From: Cymbomonas tetramitiformis
Lineage: Eukaryota > Chlorophyta > Pyramimonadophyceae > Pyramimonadales > Pyramimonadaceae
Direction: 5' to 3'
Length of the DNA: 64,000 bases
Assembly: GCA_001247695.2 (NCBI GenBank)
Contig: LGRX02034414.1
Span: 1 to 64,000 of the forward strand
Part shown: positions 31,501-41,600 of the stretch, in pieces
How the letters are laid out: every line of letters begins with the position of its first letter
Position numbering within the stretch: the stretch's first letter is position 1
Program-made: the position numbers and the translations under genes
The notes under the pieces: generated by a model
Database searches by the model: none
Told to the model about the DNA's origin: nothing
The model's input: only the letters and a program-made list of their open reading frames with translations

Positions 31501-34500
31501 CATGTTCCTCCTCCTCACTCTCCTCACTCTTCGGCAGTTTGGTCGTGCTGACCTCGGCAATCGCATACAATAGCTCCATTGCTCTTCGGTCCATAGCAAG
31601 GCCAAGCACTCCTGCCAATTCTTCGTCTTTCATGCCATGTGCCGCGCGCAGCTCACCTGCGCTGTATCCCATGGCAACTGCCTTCTCGTCCAGGTTAACC
31701 TCTCTGGTCTCCCCCACTTCATCATCGTCTCCCTTCCTCACCACTGTGCCTGCGCGAGGCGCGCGAAAAGCACGAGAGTTTTGCGTCGCCAAGATGGTTG
31801 GCAATACTCTCATAGGTTCCCCTACAACGTTGGCGGTGTAGTGAGGCTTCCTGTCTCCTGTGGCGACCCTGCGCGGCTTCCAGCCTCGCTGCAGAATATC
31901 GCGCACGTATCTGTCTGGTGGTCTGTCCACCCGCTCCATCACCAGATTGAACTGCTGATTTTGGAACAGATTGCTCCAATATGCTCGTAGACGATGCGCG
32001 TATGATCCCGCGCGCGCCGCGTCAAAGGACACCGGCTGGCCCACCACGCTGTTGATGATGGGAAACACCTCCTTCCTGATCTTCGAGTTCTCCCTGTGTG
32101 ACAGCGGAGAAACGTTTTCCAGCACATATGCTGGCGGTCTCTGAGGCTGCAGCTGTTGCAGCGTGGAGAGGACTCGCACTGCCTGGTAGAACAGTCTGCT
32201 GTGCCTGCCCTCCAGACCAGCCAGCTTACCAGCTGGTGACAGGTCCTGGCATGGATATCCACACACCATGACCCACTGCTCTCCACTCAATGCCCCTGCA
32301 TGTACAAGGTCACTGAGGCTGGTGTCTTCGATGTTGCTGGGCAGTTGCTCCAAGTGGGCTGCCTCGGCACGGAGCAAGTCAGGATGACGGCGGCTGAGCG
32401 CCATGCACCTGGCCCTGGCTACCGTCTGGCTGGACTTCGAGATGTCCTGGTAGAGGTACTTGTTAACCTTAACTCCGCAGCGCAAGAGCATCTCTAGTCC
32501 AGCACACAGGCCCCCACACGGCTCATAGCAGACCACGCCCTCTTCTCTGGCTTCCCGGAAGAAGCTCTTGTCAATCACTCTCGTGTCGATCTTCTTCGGC
32601 ACTTTGAGCTTACCACCCTCCATGGTCTCGTCGCCGTATATCGCTGGTGAGCCTCCGGAATGCATACCCCTGATCGGCCGTACCTGGCTGAGGGCATCCC
32701 AGGCGACTCGAGTCAACCTGCCCGAGCACCTGGCCACTTCCGGGTGGTCAGTGTCAAACATGACCCCCTTGTTACACTCCAGCTCTTCTTGGTAGTGCAC
32801 ATCAAACAGTCGATGGACTGCACTGGTCCCCAGCTGCTCCCTGACCATGTTCTCGCAGTAGTTGGCCACCTGAGCTTCTGGGCTTACTTCGGGACCAAGT
32901 GGTGGCTCCCTGGTCACTTCCAAGCAAATGATGTCTGTGAAGCAGCGCGTTGGCCTCTCGGCACGCCCCGCTTCCCTGGCTCGGTCCCCTTCACGATCCA
33001 AACGGGCACCAGTCTCGTCTGCGGTGCTGGGCAGTGGGTACCTGGATGGCACATCCGCGTTCTCATTCTTCGGACCTGGTCGGTACTGGACCGTGAACTC
33101 AAACTCCTGGAGGCTGATGGCCCAGCGTAGGTGTTGACCTTGTAGGTCACCCTTCTCCATGAGTGTTGTGAGCGGCGAATGGTCGGTGATCAGCGTGAAG
33201 TGGATCCCGTGCAGGTACTGTCGTAATGTGCGGATGGCCCACACCACTGCCAGCATCTCACCCTGGAAGCTCGCGTACTGTCTCTCGGTTTTCGACAGCG
33301 AGCGGCTGATGACCACACAGATGTGCTCTACGCCATTCTCGTCCTTCTGCCCCAGCACTGCGCCAATGCCATGGTTGCTCCAGTCTGTGTAGAGGAAGAT
33401 GGGCTTGCTGTAATCAATGGGCTTCAAACATCTCCCCGAACACAGGGCATCCTTCAATGCTTGCAATGCCTGGTCCTGATCCTTCCCCCAAGCTTCCTTG
33501 ACATCCAACACTTCCTTTCTGAGCAAGTCGTTCAATGGTCGTGCCATCTCTGAGTAGTTGGGTCCCATGGGTTCCCCCACCAGACCTTTGTAGTAGTTCA
33601 TGAGTCCAAGGATGGAGCGTACTCCAGTTTTGTCCTCGGGCTTGGGCAGCTCTTGGATGGCCTTGCACTTGATGTCCTGCGCGCCAATGGTGTTATAGCC
33701 GATGCGGTAGCCCAAGAAGTCCACCGTGGCTGACCCGAAGGTCGACTTGCCCGAATGCAGACGTATCCCTGCATCCCCCAAAGTGCGAAGCACGGCTTCC
33801 ACATCCTTGATGTGCTGCTCAGCGGTGTCTGAGTATATGCACACGTCATCGACGTACGCCACCGTGCAGTGTTGCAGGTGACGTAGCTCGTAGTCCATGA
33901 TCCTGATGAAGGCTGCGGTTGCTCCAGCTGCTCCAAACGGCATGGATGTGTAGCGATAAAGCTGGTTGCCCCACCAGAACGCTGTCTTGTCCCTGTCCTC
34001 CTCAGTGGTCATGGGAATCTGGTGGAACGCCTTGGTCGCGTCCAGGGTAGTCTTGAACTTGGCCTTGGCCACGCGCTGGTAGAGCTCTTCTGGACGATGT
34101 GGTAACGTGTTATCCTTCAGCGACAACCGGTTCGTAGACCGGAGGTCGACGCAGAATCTCGTCGAGGTCCACTGTCCAGTGTCGTGATCCTTCTTCCCCG
34201 CAACCACCACGTTGCTGGCGTGTCTGCAGTGCTGCGAAGCCGGCTCGATGAAGCCATATTCCAGCAGTTCCTTGCAGTGCAGGTCGATGATCTCCTGCTC
34301 TCCCGGGCTGTATTTCCTCGGTCGTTGGTAAGCTACCTTAGTCTCGTCCTTGAAAGGGATGGCGAAGGTCGCATGTGTCGCGCCCCCATGGTAGCCTTTG
34401 ATGTCCTGCGGCTTGTTGGCGAAGCAGTAGCTGCACCTCCTTACCACGTTGCGCATCTCCTCCCAATTCTCCTCGGTGAACTCGGGATGTCCTCCGAAGG

Positions 34501-35566
34501 TGGCATTGAGCTCGGTGTCCAGCCACGCGGCCTCGTCCTTGGTGACCCTGGTCGTGCCCCCTGGCTGTAACGTGTCCAGCACCGTGTGCGGAAGCACCTC
34601 GTCCTGCTCTGCCACCATAGCCTCCCATCCGGTGTCCCATTGGCGCGAAGACCTCTGGTCTTCCCAGGCGGTCCTGGCAGATCTGGTCGGCGAGCCCGAG
34701 CACGATCCCATCGTCAGCACGCCCTGAAACTCCCCAGGGGCCACAGCGGCCACCCAAGCAGCCACCGCTAGCAGCAGCAAAAGTTTTAAAATTCTGCTGG
34801 TACCCACTGGTTTAACTGGAGGGTGAAGGGTCAGTATGCAAGTCAACATCCTCCACCCCCCTTGCATACGGCCCAGGCCTCCTCCCGCAGACACGTAGAC
34901 CACCAGCGCCAAGACTGATATCACATAGACACAGTGCGCCACTTGGTAGCAAGCGGCTGTGACCTGCAGGCGCTGCAGTCGGGCGGCAAAGCGCGGCTTC
35001 TGCATGCGTCGAGGAACGGCTGCCAGCGTAGCCGGCCCTGCGGCCAAGATCCGCTGGGCGACCGCCAGCGCGCGACCTGCCTGAGTCTCCAGCGTGGCGA
35101 ACGTGCCACCATCGTAAATCAAGCCGGAGCATGGCAACCCATGGTGGACAACGTGGGCGCCAACTGTCAAGACGCACCCCAGAGTGCCGACCATGTGCGT
35201 GAAGTGCATGGCGAGCATGGCGAGACAGAACCGTAGCAATGGCACGTACCACAGCCCACGCCGGGCGTGGTGGAGCCCAGCTACCTCGAGAGCACCCTTG
35301 GTCAACAGCAGTAGGTGCCTGGCCAGCTCCAACAGCACTCGCAGAGGCGCCTGTTGATGTGCCCATGGCTTGAGTGGTGCTGCGCGCATGGCCCACAATG
35401 CGCGTGCCATGGCTCTGCGGGGCACTTCAGCGTGGAATGCCCAGCAGGCCACGACCTCACCAAGAAATCTGAATACCTCCATAGCCATCCATACTGCCAT
35501 CACTGCAAAATGAGGCAGCTGCGGCCAATGCAAGCGCACGAACACCCCCACGAGCAGGAAGCACAC
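28523..35566 (-). CDS. Pol polyprotein with membrane region, RT, RNase H, DNMT3-like methyltransferase, integrase, PHD and second methyltransferase-like domain
   Basis: 2,347 codons from a GTG; the first ATG is at 35500. Domains, approximate residues: hydrophobic stretches at 1-45, 120-160, 205-230 and 262-285; RT about 400-650 with SMPFGAAGA and YVDD (near 570); RNase H about 700-850 (LYTDWSNHGIGAVL, ITDHSPL); C5-methyltransferase about 1010-1335 with EPCGGLCAGLEML (motif I), GYPCQDLSPAG (IV), YVLENV (VI), AHRLRAYWSNL (VIII) and a GxAMDRRAM-type motif X; integrase about 1575-1760 with H..H, CQTC, SLDLAWP, LVDGGTEF and PESNGLTERV; PHD finger about 1942-1990; C-terminal DPWAGTG and VTSPWF (about 2171 and 2231). 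Presumably proteolysis releases the parts. The frame is -1 relative to ORF1 and overlaps its end, so frameshifting, splicing or reinitiation must join them. All catalytic residues I looked for are present. Confidence 0.93.
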   Translation of the reverse strand: MCFLLVGVFVRLHWPQLPHFAVMAVWMAMEVFRFLGEVVACWAFHAEVPRRAMARALWAMRAAPLKPWAHQQAPLRVLLELARHLLLLTKGALEVAGLHHARRGLWYVPLLRFCLAMLAMHFTHMVGTLGCVLTVGAHVVHHGLPCSGLIYDGGTFATLETQAGRALAVAQRILAAGPATLAAVPRRMQKPRFAARLQRLQVTAACYQVAHCVYVISVLALVVYVSAGGGLGRMQGGWRMLTCILTLHPPVKPVGTSRILKLLLLLAVAAWVAAVAPGEFQGVLTMGSCSGSPTRSARTAWEDQRSSRQWDTGWEAMVAEQDEVLPHTVLDTLQPGGTTRVTKDEAAWLDTELNATFGGHPEFTEENWEEMRNVVRRCSYCFANKPQDIKGYHGGATHATFAIPFKDETKVAYQRPRKYSPGEQEIIDLHCKELLEYGFIEPASQHCRHASNVVVAGKKDHDTGQWTSTRFCVDLRSTNRLSLKDNTLPHRPEELYQRVAKAKFKTTLDATKAFHQIPMTTEEDRDKTAFWWGNQLYRYTSMPFGAAGATAAFIRIMDYELRHLQHCTVAYVDDVCIYSDTAEQHIKDVEAVLRTLGDAGIRLHSGKSTFGSATVDFLGYRIGYNTIGAQDIKCKAIQELPKPEDKTGVRSILGLMNYYKGLVGEPMGPNYSEMARPLNDLLRKEVLDVKEAWGKDQDQALQALKDALCSGRCLKPIDYSKPIFLYTDWSNHGIGAVLGQKDENGVEHICVVISRSLSKTERQYASFQGEMLAVVWAIRTLRQYLHGIHFTLITDHSPLTTLMEKGDLQGQHLRWAISLQEFEFTVQYRPGPKNENADVPSRYPLPSTADETGARLDREGDRAREAGRAERPTRCFTDIICLEVTREPPLGPEVSPEAQVANYCENMVREQLGTSAVHRLFDVHYQEELECNKGVMFDTDHPEVARCSGRLTRVAWDALSQVRPIRGMHSGGSPAIYGDETMEGGKLKVPKKIDTRVIDKSFFREAREEGVVCYEPCGGLCAGLEMLLRCGVKVNKYLYQDISKSSQTVARARCMALSRRHPDLLRAEAAHLEQLPSNIEDTSLSDLVHAGALSGEQWVMVCGYPCQDLSPAGKLAGLEGRHSRLFYQAVRVLSTLQQLQPQRPPAYVLENVSPLSHRENSKIRKEVFPIINSVVGQPVSFDAARAGSYAHRLRAYWSNLFQNQQFNLVMERVDRPPDRYVRDILQRGWKPRRVATGDRKPHYTANVVGEPMRVLPTILATQNSRAFRAPRAGTVVRKGDDDEVGETREVNLDEKAVAMGYSAGELRAAHGMKDEELAGVLGLAMDRRAMELLYAIAEVSTTKLPKSEESEEEEHGTLVAIPIAKATKVAATSEGTAEPVRAQLAEWITSSSGYTQQVARRLSHQDWEERLQRMCSQGQKGTQGLGTADAVPRRRQWKMASMKLAGYEARHRQAFSRPGGKPAETSSAPEWAPVTKEKEMRLPKLPDTTRMVAMLASVTNQESFRERYPDIHEDELCLAWIKTGGRVEVPKEEYHRVRKRAARHRWDELMGELYMVTVSGKELLVPKPCDRIQLVREYHERTGHWGIRRTLNLLWQRHYWAGMKQDVQAVVTQCQTCQRVKTHYAREEANLTPLEIKSFMYRWSLDLAWPTKRITKAGNQRVLVMIEHYTRFVVCVPIPDKEAATIASAFRYHVLSVFGAPAECLVDGGTEFEGEFSALCEQCLIDRRVTSPSSPESNGLTERVVRTLKFCFKKMALDKGLDFEWDEMLWSLVLSYNAARQQSTGVAPFTLLFAQEATVPPDLRARPELDFGKQEEKTLADDLLQRAAIVKRLMVHAGCNLEIAQHRDTLRYEHRRSGSYEPKPHQFKAGDFVYIRQQPRSGMEVATKSAILKIVKVQRDGVVVLEDSTKLREKSTVQNIAPCHLQVKDQYDCSAAIPSKHLACEACMRTDGEAAMLLCDTCNRGYHTWCLNPALDGVPEGDWQCPKCLGGTVVAAAAEVSASIVDKMAAMELQLREKLGSDVVLLPADVGPHRAVRPGREDPWQALTSRQMLRKEGSMGDLPDRVAWGNQEELSRVITEVMPGFWHEGHRTILSRKCAEQHTRARSLRKTSTVQAMSPEEVQKRGDVTQLSRAQVKIASQLDWGLELVMTVPQEVRRLAHEVTWEKITQVWDPWAGTGVIGKVMSLEWPHLKVMNNDWNPQLKWHEALNALQPGNYRAWKEKYGVCDAVVTSPWFAVLDIALPLAVLASRVVACIHVPSHYMTDMTESRAQYFRKLCHAGRLHVIGHLEHGPIGRRCMWVMVFRNPLTRARMLRGGEASGVGMFTFSMGKFAMDGVTTEDAEQALV

Positions 35567-35631
35567 CTGAGTGCGCTTCGCCCGCCTATCATTGGCGGGC
35601 TGCGTGCCCGGCTTTTCGCCGGGGCTGCTTC

Positions 35632-38600
35632 TCAGTGACGGGCGCGCCGGGCTGCAGCCGGCCCGGTGCCCCCTTGAAAAGGCCCCAGTGCGCTCTGTCT
35701 TCTCCTCTCCTCCCAGATCTCATCATAACTTTGGCGTCTCTGGGGAGCACGCGACGCGCCAATGCCGGCATGTCGACCGCGAGCCGCGTCCTGACGATGA
35801 GCGCCTTCCCTGGGGCTCGGAGATCTCCTCCTGCGCTGACCAGCTCGTGGTGAACGTTGCTGTACGGCACTCTCAGTTGGACTCTGCGGGCGCGCTGCAG
35901 GATGGCCTGAAGGTCGAGTGTCGACATGCGCAACGAAGCCACTGGAACGCTCCGGGCTGCTGGGTGCTGTAGAGCTCGGGGTTGATGGCACGTACGAAAC
36001 GGAGTCCTGCTCTTGTGCAGCTGGAGGCACGGCTTCAGTCTGCTGCGTGCAGACGGAATGTGCCGGGGATCTCAGAATGTCGTTGATTGACCGGTGCTCA
36101 GGTCTCTGTGCCATGTTGCACTCCAAGCCCATGGTCGATATCCCGCCGAGAACTCGGCCAGAGTAGGGTGTCGGCGTGGGCGTGGCTCGCGCGCCATCAC
36201 GACCATCAAGCCCCGGGCAGTCTGGCCCAAGCGTGCTCATCCTCGCAGTTGCGTGGGCAGCACGAGGTCGTTCTTCATATTCTCTGATGATCGCCTGACG
36301 TGCCCGTATCGATTCCGAGAGAGCCGCCATGGTGGTGTGGTTTGCTGCGACCTCGGCCTGCCCTTGTGCCAAACTGGCAGACAGCCCAACAAGTCTTTCA
36401 CTGATGACCTCCACGCTGTCTTCATCCTCTGTCTGCGGTGATGGTGTTCTGGTGCGACCCGTGTGAGTGCTCACACCCTCAACAGCCGCGAGGTCGGAAG
36501 AGTATCCCGAGATGCTGCCATCTCCCTCCTGACTTCCTGCATCCTCTCCCTCGATTGGGTCCAGGCATCTCATAAAGTCGTTTCGAAGACGCGCCTGCAC
36601 CTCTGCCCGACGTGCCTCAGCTAGCAACGCCGGGCCCACCGAGGATGTGAACGCAGACAATGGTTCTCGGTGCATCACTGCCACCTTGTTCCAGGTCTCC
36701 CAGCTGCAGCAGTCGAACTTGCGCGTGCCTGAGGAGAGGTACTCCAAGGTGAACGCCATGTTGCTGGGTCCCCGCTCACTGTAGTAGCGATTGTCCTCGA
36801 AGAGGTAATATACGGCCTTGGACCGGGCGTTGGCACGGGTCTTGAAAACCCGTAGGGTGCCCTGCCGCGGGCCATCGCTCAAATGGCCTCTGGCGATCTC
36901 CAAGAGCTGAGTGCGATCAACCAGATGCTCCATATGTTTCTGCAAGGTGCCAAGGAGTCCTCCCGTGCAGCCTTTCGACTGCCCACCCAGAGGCAGAAAC
37001 TCTCCCCTTTGTCCCACTCCGGCGGAGGAGGCGTACTGGTGCAGGGTCTGGCTGCTGAGTCGCTGCGTGTGCACCCCCTTTCCTCGCTCCGCGAAGGGCT
37101 TTCCAAGCTGGAACTCGATCTCGCCCATGAAGCAACGGTACTGGATGTGGAAGACCGTCTGTCCATGCAGCGCCATGAACTCCGAGATCCCTCCCAGATC
37201 CAGCCAGTTGGCTTCCCCAGCTGTGTTCTCGCTGCGAGTGGGGGACTCTGGCTCGTAGGTGCCCTGGAACACTGCAGCGTGGTACTCTAACATGGCAGGG
37301 TCGAAGACGCCGTTGGGCCAGGTTTGATGCCGTAAACGAAGCGTGGCTGAGGATGGTGGCGGTGCGGAGCCAGATGGCCCCGCCTCATCCCCCCTGACCG
37401 TCTTCGATGTCCTGAGAGTCTTGGATGTGCGCACTGGAGGGTTCCTTCTGGCCCCATAAGTGTCCAGCGCATCCTGTGCTTGCTCCTCCGTCTTGCATGC
37501 ACCGAGCATCACTCTCGTGTTGTCCCCCAGGTGTAGGTACTCCACGGCGGCGGCGTTCGTGCTGACCACCTCGCCACTGCCTCCTTCCCCATCTGTCACC
37601 GGGTAGAACTTCCCCACTTTGTCCGCTGCGTCTGACAGCGTGAGCTGCGGGACCACATTCACATGCACGCCCTCCACACCAGCCACCTCCTCGTCGTATC
37701 TCACCTTCAGACGAGCTCGAAGGTCAGCGATGTCCACTCGCTGTACGTACTTTAGATGCTGGTACTGCCAGCGCTGGTCCTTCTCATAGTAAAAAGGCAG
37801 CTGGAACTCGCCAGTCATCTTACCCATGGGGTTCATGATGGTGACGCCTTCCATGGTGTGACGTACCATGCGCTCCATGAGATCCCATTGGGCGCGAGTG
37901 TGCTCGCTGAGTACGCAGAACTGGCGCGCCACCTTGTCCCACATGAGCTTGCCCGTCACGACCCCTGGGTACGTCTGATTGGTGTTGAGGATCTCCTGAA
38001 CACTCGCCATCGTGTACCTTCCAGCCTCCCGATGGGCACCACAGTCAGGGAGTGGGACCTGCTCGTTGTCCTTCCTGCCGCTCGCCCTTGTGGTCCAGGT
38101 CTCTGAGGGTATCTTCGTCTCCTTGTCAACCTTCTGGTCCACCAACGTAAAGTCGGGCCACAGTAGCTCCGTCTCCAGGATGGTCTTGTATTCTCCACAA
38201 CGCGAGAACTTGACCCGCACAAATCCTGCGTCCACACCACCTCCATCGCCCTCTTCGCAGAGTGTGCACAGACGAGCATAGCCCGTGCGGTCGATGTACA
38301 AGCGCTGCTGAGACCAGCTGCTCTCCTTGTCTTGGTAGTCCCACGGGTTCACTGCCATGCCCCCCCATGGCTGTACGCTGGCCAGCTTGAAGTCAGCTTC
38401 GCTCGCGGCCTCCTGCGCCAGCGTGAGGTCTGGATAGCGAGGGTCTGACTGAGTTGTGGTCAGGCTGGCTGGCGTGCGGGACCCCCTCGCATCTGGCTCT
38501 TCAGCACTGGACCACTCACCTCTGGTCGCCACATTGGCTTCCCGCTGGCTGCGTGATGATGCTTGTAGCATGCCCAGCATCTGGTCTGTCAAGGACGTAC

Positions 38601-41600
38601 CAGGCGGCGGAGGTTCGTACGTCGAGCTCTCGGTGTGTGAACTGACTCGCCCAGTGAGCTCGCCTTGCATCATCGAGCTGGGTCTCAGGAAGCCCGCCTC
38701 CACCATGGACTGGCAGCGCGCCTCGAGTCTCTCCTTCTCCTCCGAGTTGAACCTTCTCAGCCTCATCTCCTCTAGCCATGACGCCAGGCTGTCCATCAGC
38801 TCGGGGTGGTTTCGCGAGAATGCACAAGGTGCAGGCGCACACCTCTCCCCTGCGAGGGCCAGACGGTCTTCTCCCCTTGCGCCCAGGGACACTGCTTCAC
38901 GTGGTGGTAGCTCGCAATCCTCAAAAGCGGGGGCAAGAGTGCGCGCTGCCGTGGCATCGACGTCGAAGATCTCGGTCGCCAGGCACACTCTCGGGTCTTC
39001 GTTCCGCTTGCTCCTTGCATCGACGGGCGGCGTCAACTCGATCAATGGCAACGTGACCTTCTCCTTCATGCCCAGTGACACCGCGGCCTCAGAAGTGGCG
39101 ATGCCTCTGTAGAGGTCGATGGTCAACTTGAGGGCGTTCTTCAGGGGTCCCGTGCCCACCAAGAAGTCCCACGTCGTGTCATTGGTGTAGGTGACGAAGG
39201 CGTGGAGCCGATGCAGAGTCATGTACGGCGTGCCCGCGGCGAGAACCACATCCACGTAGCAGTACTTCGTGAATTCCGCAGGGCTGCCATCACATCTCGC
39301 CACCCTGGCCCCTGTCTCTGCATCAAAGATGGTCAAGCCCAACCTGTTGGCTGTCCTGATTGGGATAATGTTGCAGTTGGCCCCCGTGTCCAGGAGAAGC
39401 GCTTTGTACAACATAAGCAAGCCTCCAGAGGCCATCAGCGCCATCCCTTGTGCCAGAGACTCGTTCAGGAGCTTGCATACAGGCTGGACCTGTGCCATGG
39501 CAGTGAGCTGTTCCTCTGTAAGACCACTGAGCATCTTCTTCTTCAATAGCTCGTACGCCTTGGCCTCCATGGTCCCTGCGTGCAGCTCGCCCCTCTCGCT
39601 GAAGTCTCTCACCCCGTAGCTCTCCTGGACGGTGGCCGCTGCAGCTGTTACATGCACCGTCGTCCTCCCCTTCCTGGGCTGCTCCACCATGTCCTCCGGC
39701 ATCTCGTCCAGAGGAACCTCTTCTTCGTCACTGTCGTCGCCCGACTCCATGCCCGGGCAATCGTCATCATCGTCACTGTCGTCGCCCGACTCCATGCCCG
39801 GGCAGTCGTCATCCTCATCGCTGATGTCCTGGCAGTCTGCTGCTGAGGCTGTCGGCACGGGGAGCTGGTTGTTCTCAGCCAGTTCCACCAAGGTCTCCAC
39901 ACCCCTTGGAGCTGTTATGCGACCTTCTGCTACGAGTCCAGCAGCTAGCTTACGGAAAGCTGCTCCCAGGCTCTTGATCACGGAGGCCATGAGCTGCACC
40001 TTCCTCTGCATCTCGTCCGCCGCAGGCGCCATGGGCACCTGTGCGTCTGCCTCGTACTCCTCGGGTGTCTTCACTGGGAAGCCCCTCATGCGCTGGGTAC
40101 TTCCCAGGGCTACTGCTGGAGCCGCCGTGAGTTCAGACTCCGCACTCTTGCACAGCGTCTCGGGGAGTGCCCCCAGACCCAAGGTGTTGAGGGCGCTCGA
40201 GAGCTCCTCTTCGCCCATCTCCTCGGCCATGGCTGTGAGTAACTCGGTTGGAGGGCCAGACGACACTCCTACCCCTGCGCTGCCATGGTGGTGCGCGCGT
40301 GCATCGACGGTGTGAGTCTCCCTCTCCGCGACGTGCGCTGCGACTGGTTCCTCGTCGGAGCCCTCATCCTCGGACAGCACCTGCGACTTCACACTGCCCG
40401 CACGACTGGCAGTCTTCCTAGCAGCCACCATGCCCTGGTACTCTGCTTTCAACGCCTCGGGATTGCCAGTGGCGCTCTTCTGCTTGTCCTCCGGTGACTG
40501 TTTGGCTCTGTACTTGTCCTTCTCGTCGTTGGACAGCTGCTGCCAGTCCGTCACCAGGATGCCCCAGTCAGAGTTCTTGAAGCGGTTCTTCAGATTGTAC
40601 ATGCGCAGAGCGGCGTTCTCCGCGTCCCACCACTTGCTGGAGCCAAGCCTGCTCTCGTGGAATCCAGCAGGCATCTTGACGTGTTTATAACCACTCCTGC
40701 ACTGCTCGGGATCGGACTCATGCCAGCCCCCTCCAAAGCAGCGCAAGCACTTGGGCTTGTCGTTCGTACGCACGCCCTCTGCTGGCGGTGGCGTCTTGTT
40801 GTAGGAGGCCTTCTTAGCTCTTTCGGCCACATTCACCTCCTTCTTCATCTTCTTAGAAGGTGGCGTGTCTACCTTCTTGCTGTTCTCCGGTTCGCCTGAC
40901 TGCACCACCTCAGAGGACTCAATCTTCTTGATCGAGTTCTTTATGGCCTTGAGGTCAAGGCCATGCTGTCGCGCCTCCCAGGTGGAGTACTGGCAGCCAC
41001 ATCGTCTGGTGATCTCCTGGAGGAAGGTGAGGATCCAAGACTCTGCATCGCCCTTGAGCTTGTCTTGAACCTCGACGATGGCCTCCAGGTCCTTCCAGGT
41101 CACCCGATTGGGTGGCGGGAACTGTGCCCTCAGTTGCTCCTTCACCCGCGTCTGGAAGACCTTGATGCGTAGGTTGTCCACGCAGTCCTCGATGAAGGTA
41201 CGCAGCTCTTCATCGCTCAACACCTTCCCAGTGTTGAGCTGCATCTCCCTGCGTTGGCACATCTTCATGTAGGTCAGCCCATCCTGCCCCACCTCCTGTG
41301 GCTTCTGTGTCAACAGATCCACTTTCTCTTGAGTCCCTTTCATCATGAACTTCTTGTCAAGGGCAGCGATGAAGCCCCTGAGCGCGTAGAAGTACTGGGT
41401 ATCACGGGTGCCATCACGTCCCGTCAAGCCTTTCAGGGAGGTTCCATCAGTCAGATATTCGTCGGAAACCTCCCCTTGGGTGTCTTGGTTCGTCACCGGC
41501 CTCGCTATCACCCACGTGGTGCCAGTGTTCATCTCATTGAAAGGGGGCCTAGCGCATGGAATGGTACCCTCGAGTGGGCCATGCTCGCTAGTGTCCTTCA

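Noticed and set aside
31401..31841. Long plus-strand frames opposite the Pol and ORF1 genes (for example 146, 218 and 227 codons)
   Set aside because: They are shadows of GC-rich coding sequence on the minus strand, with no domains of their own.
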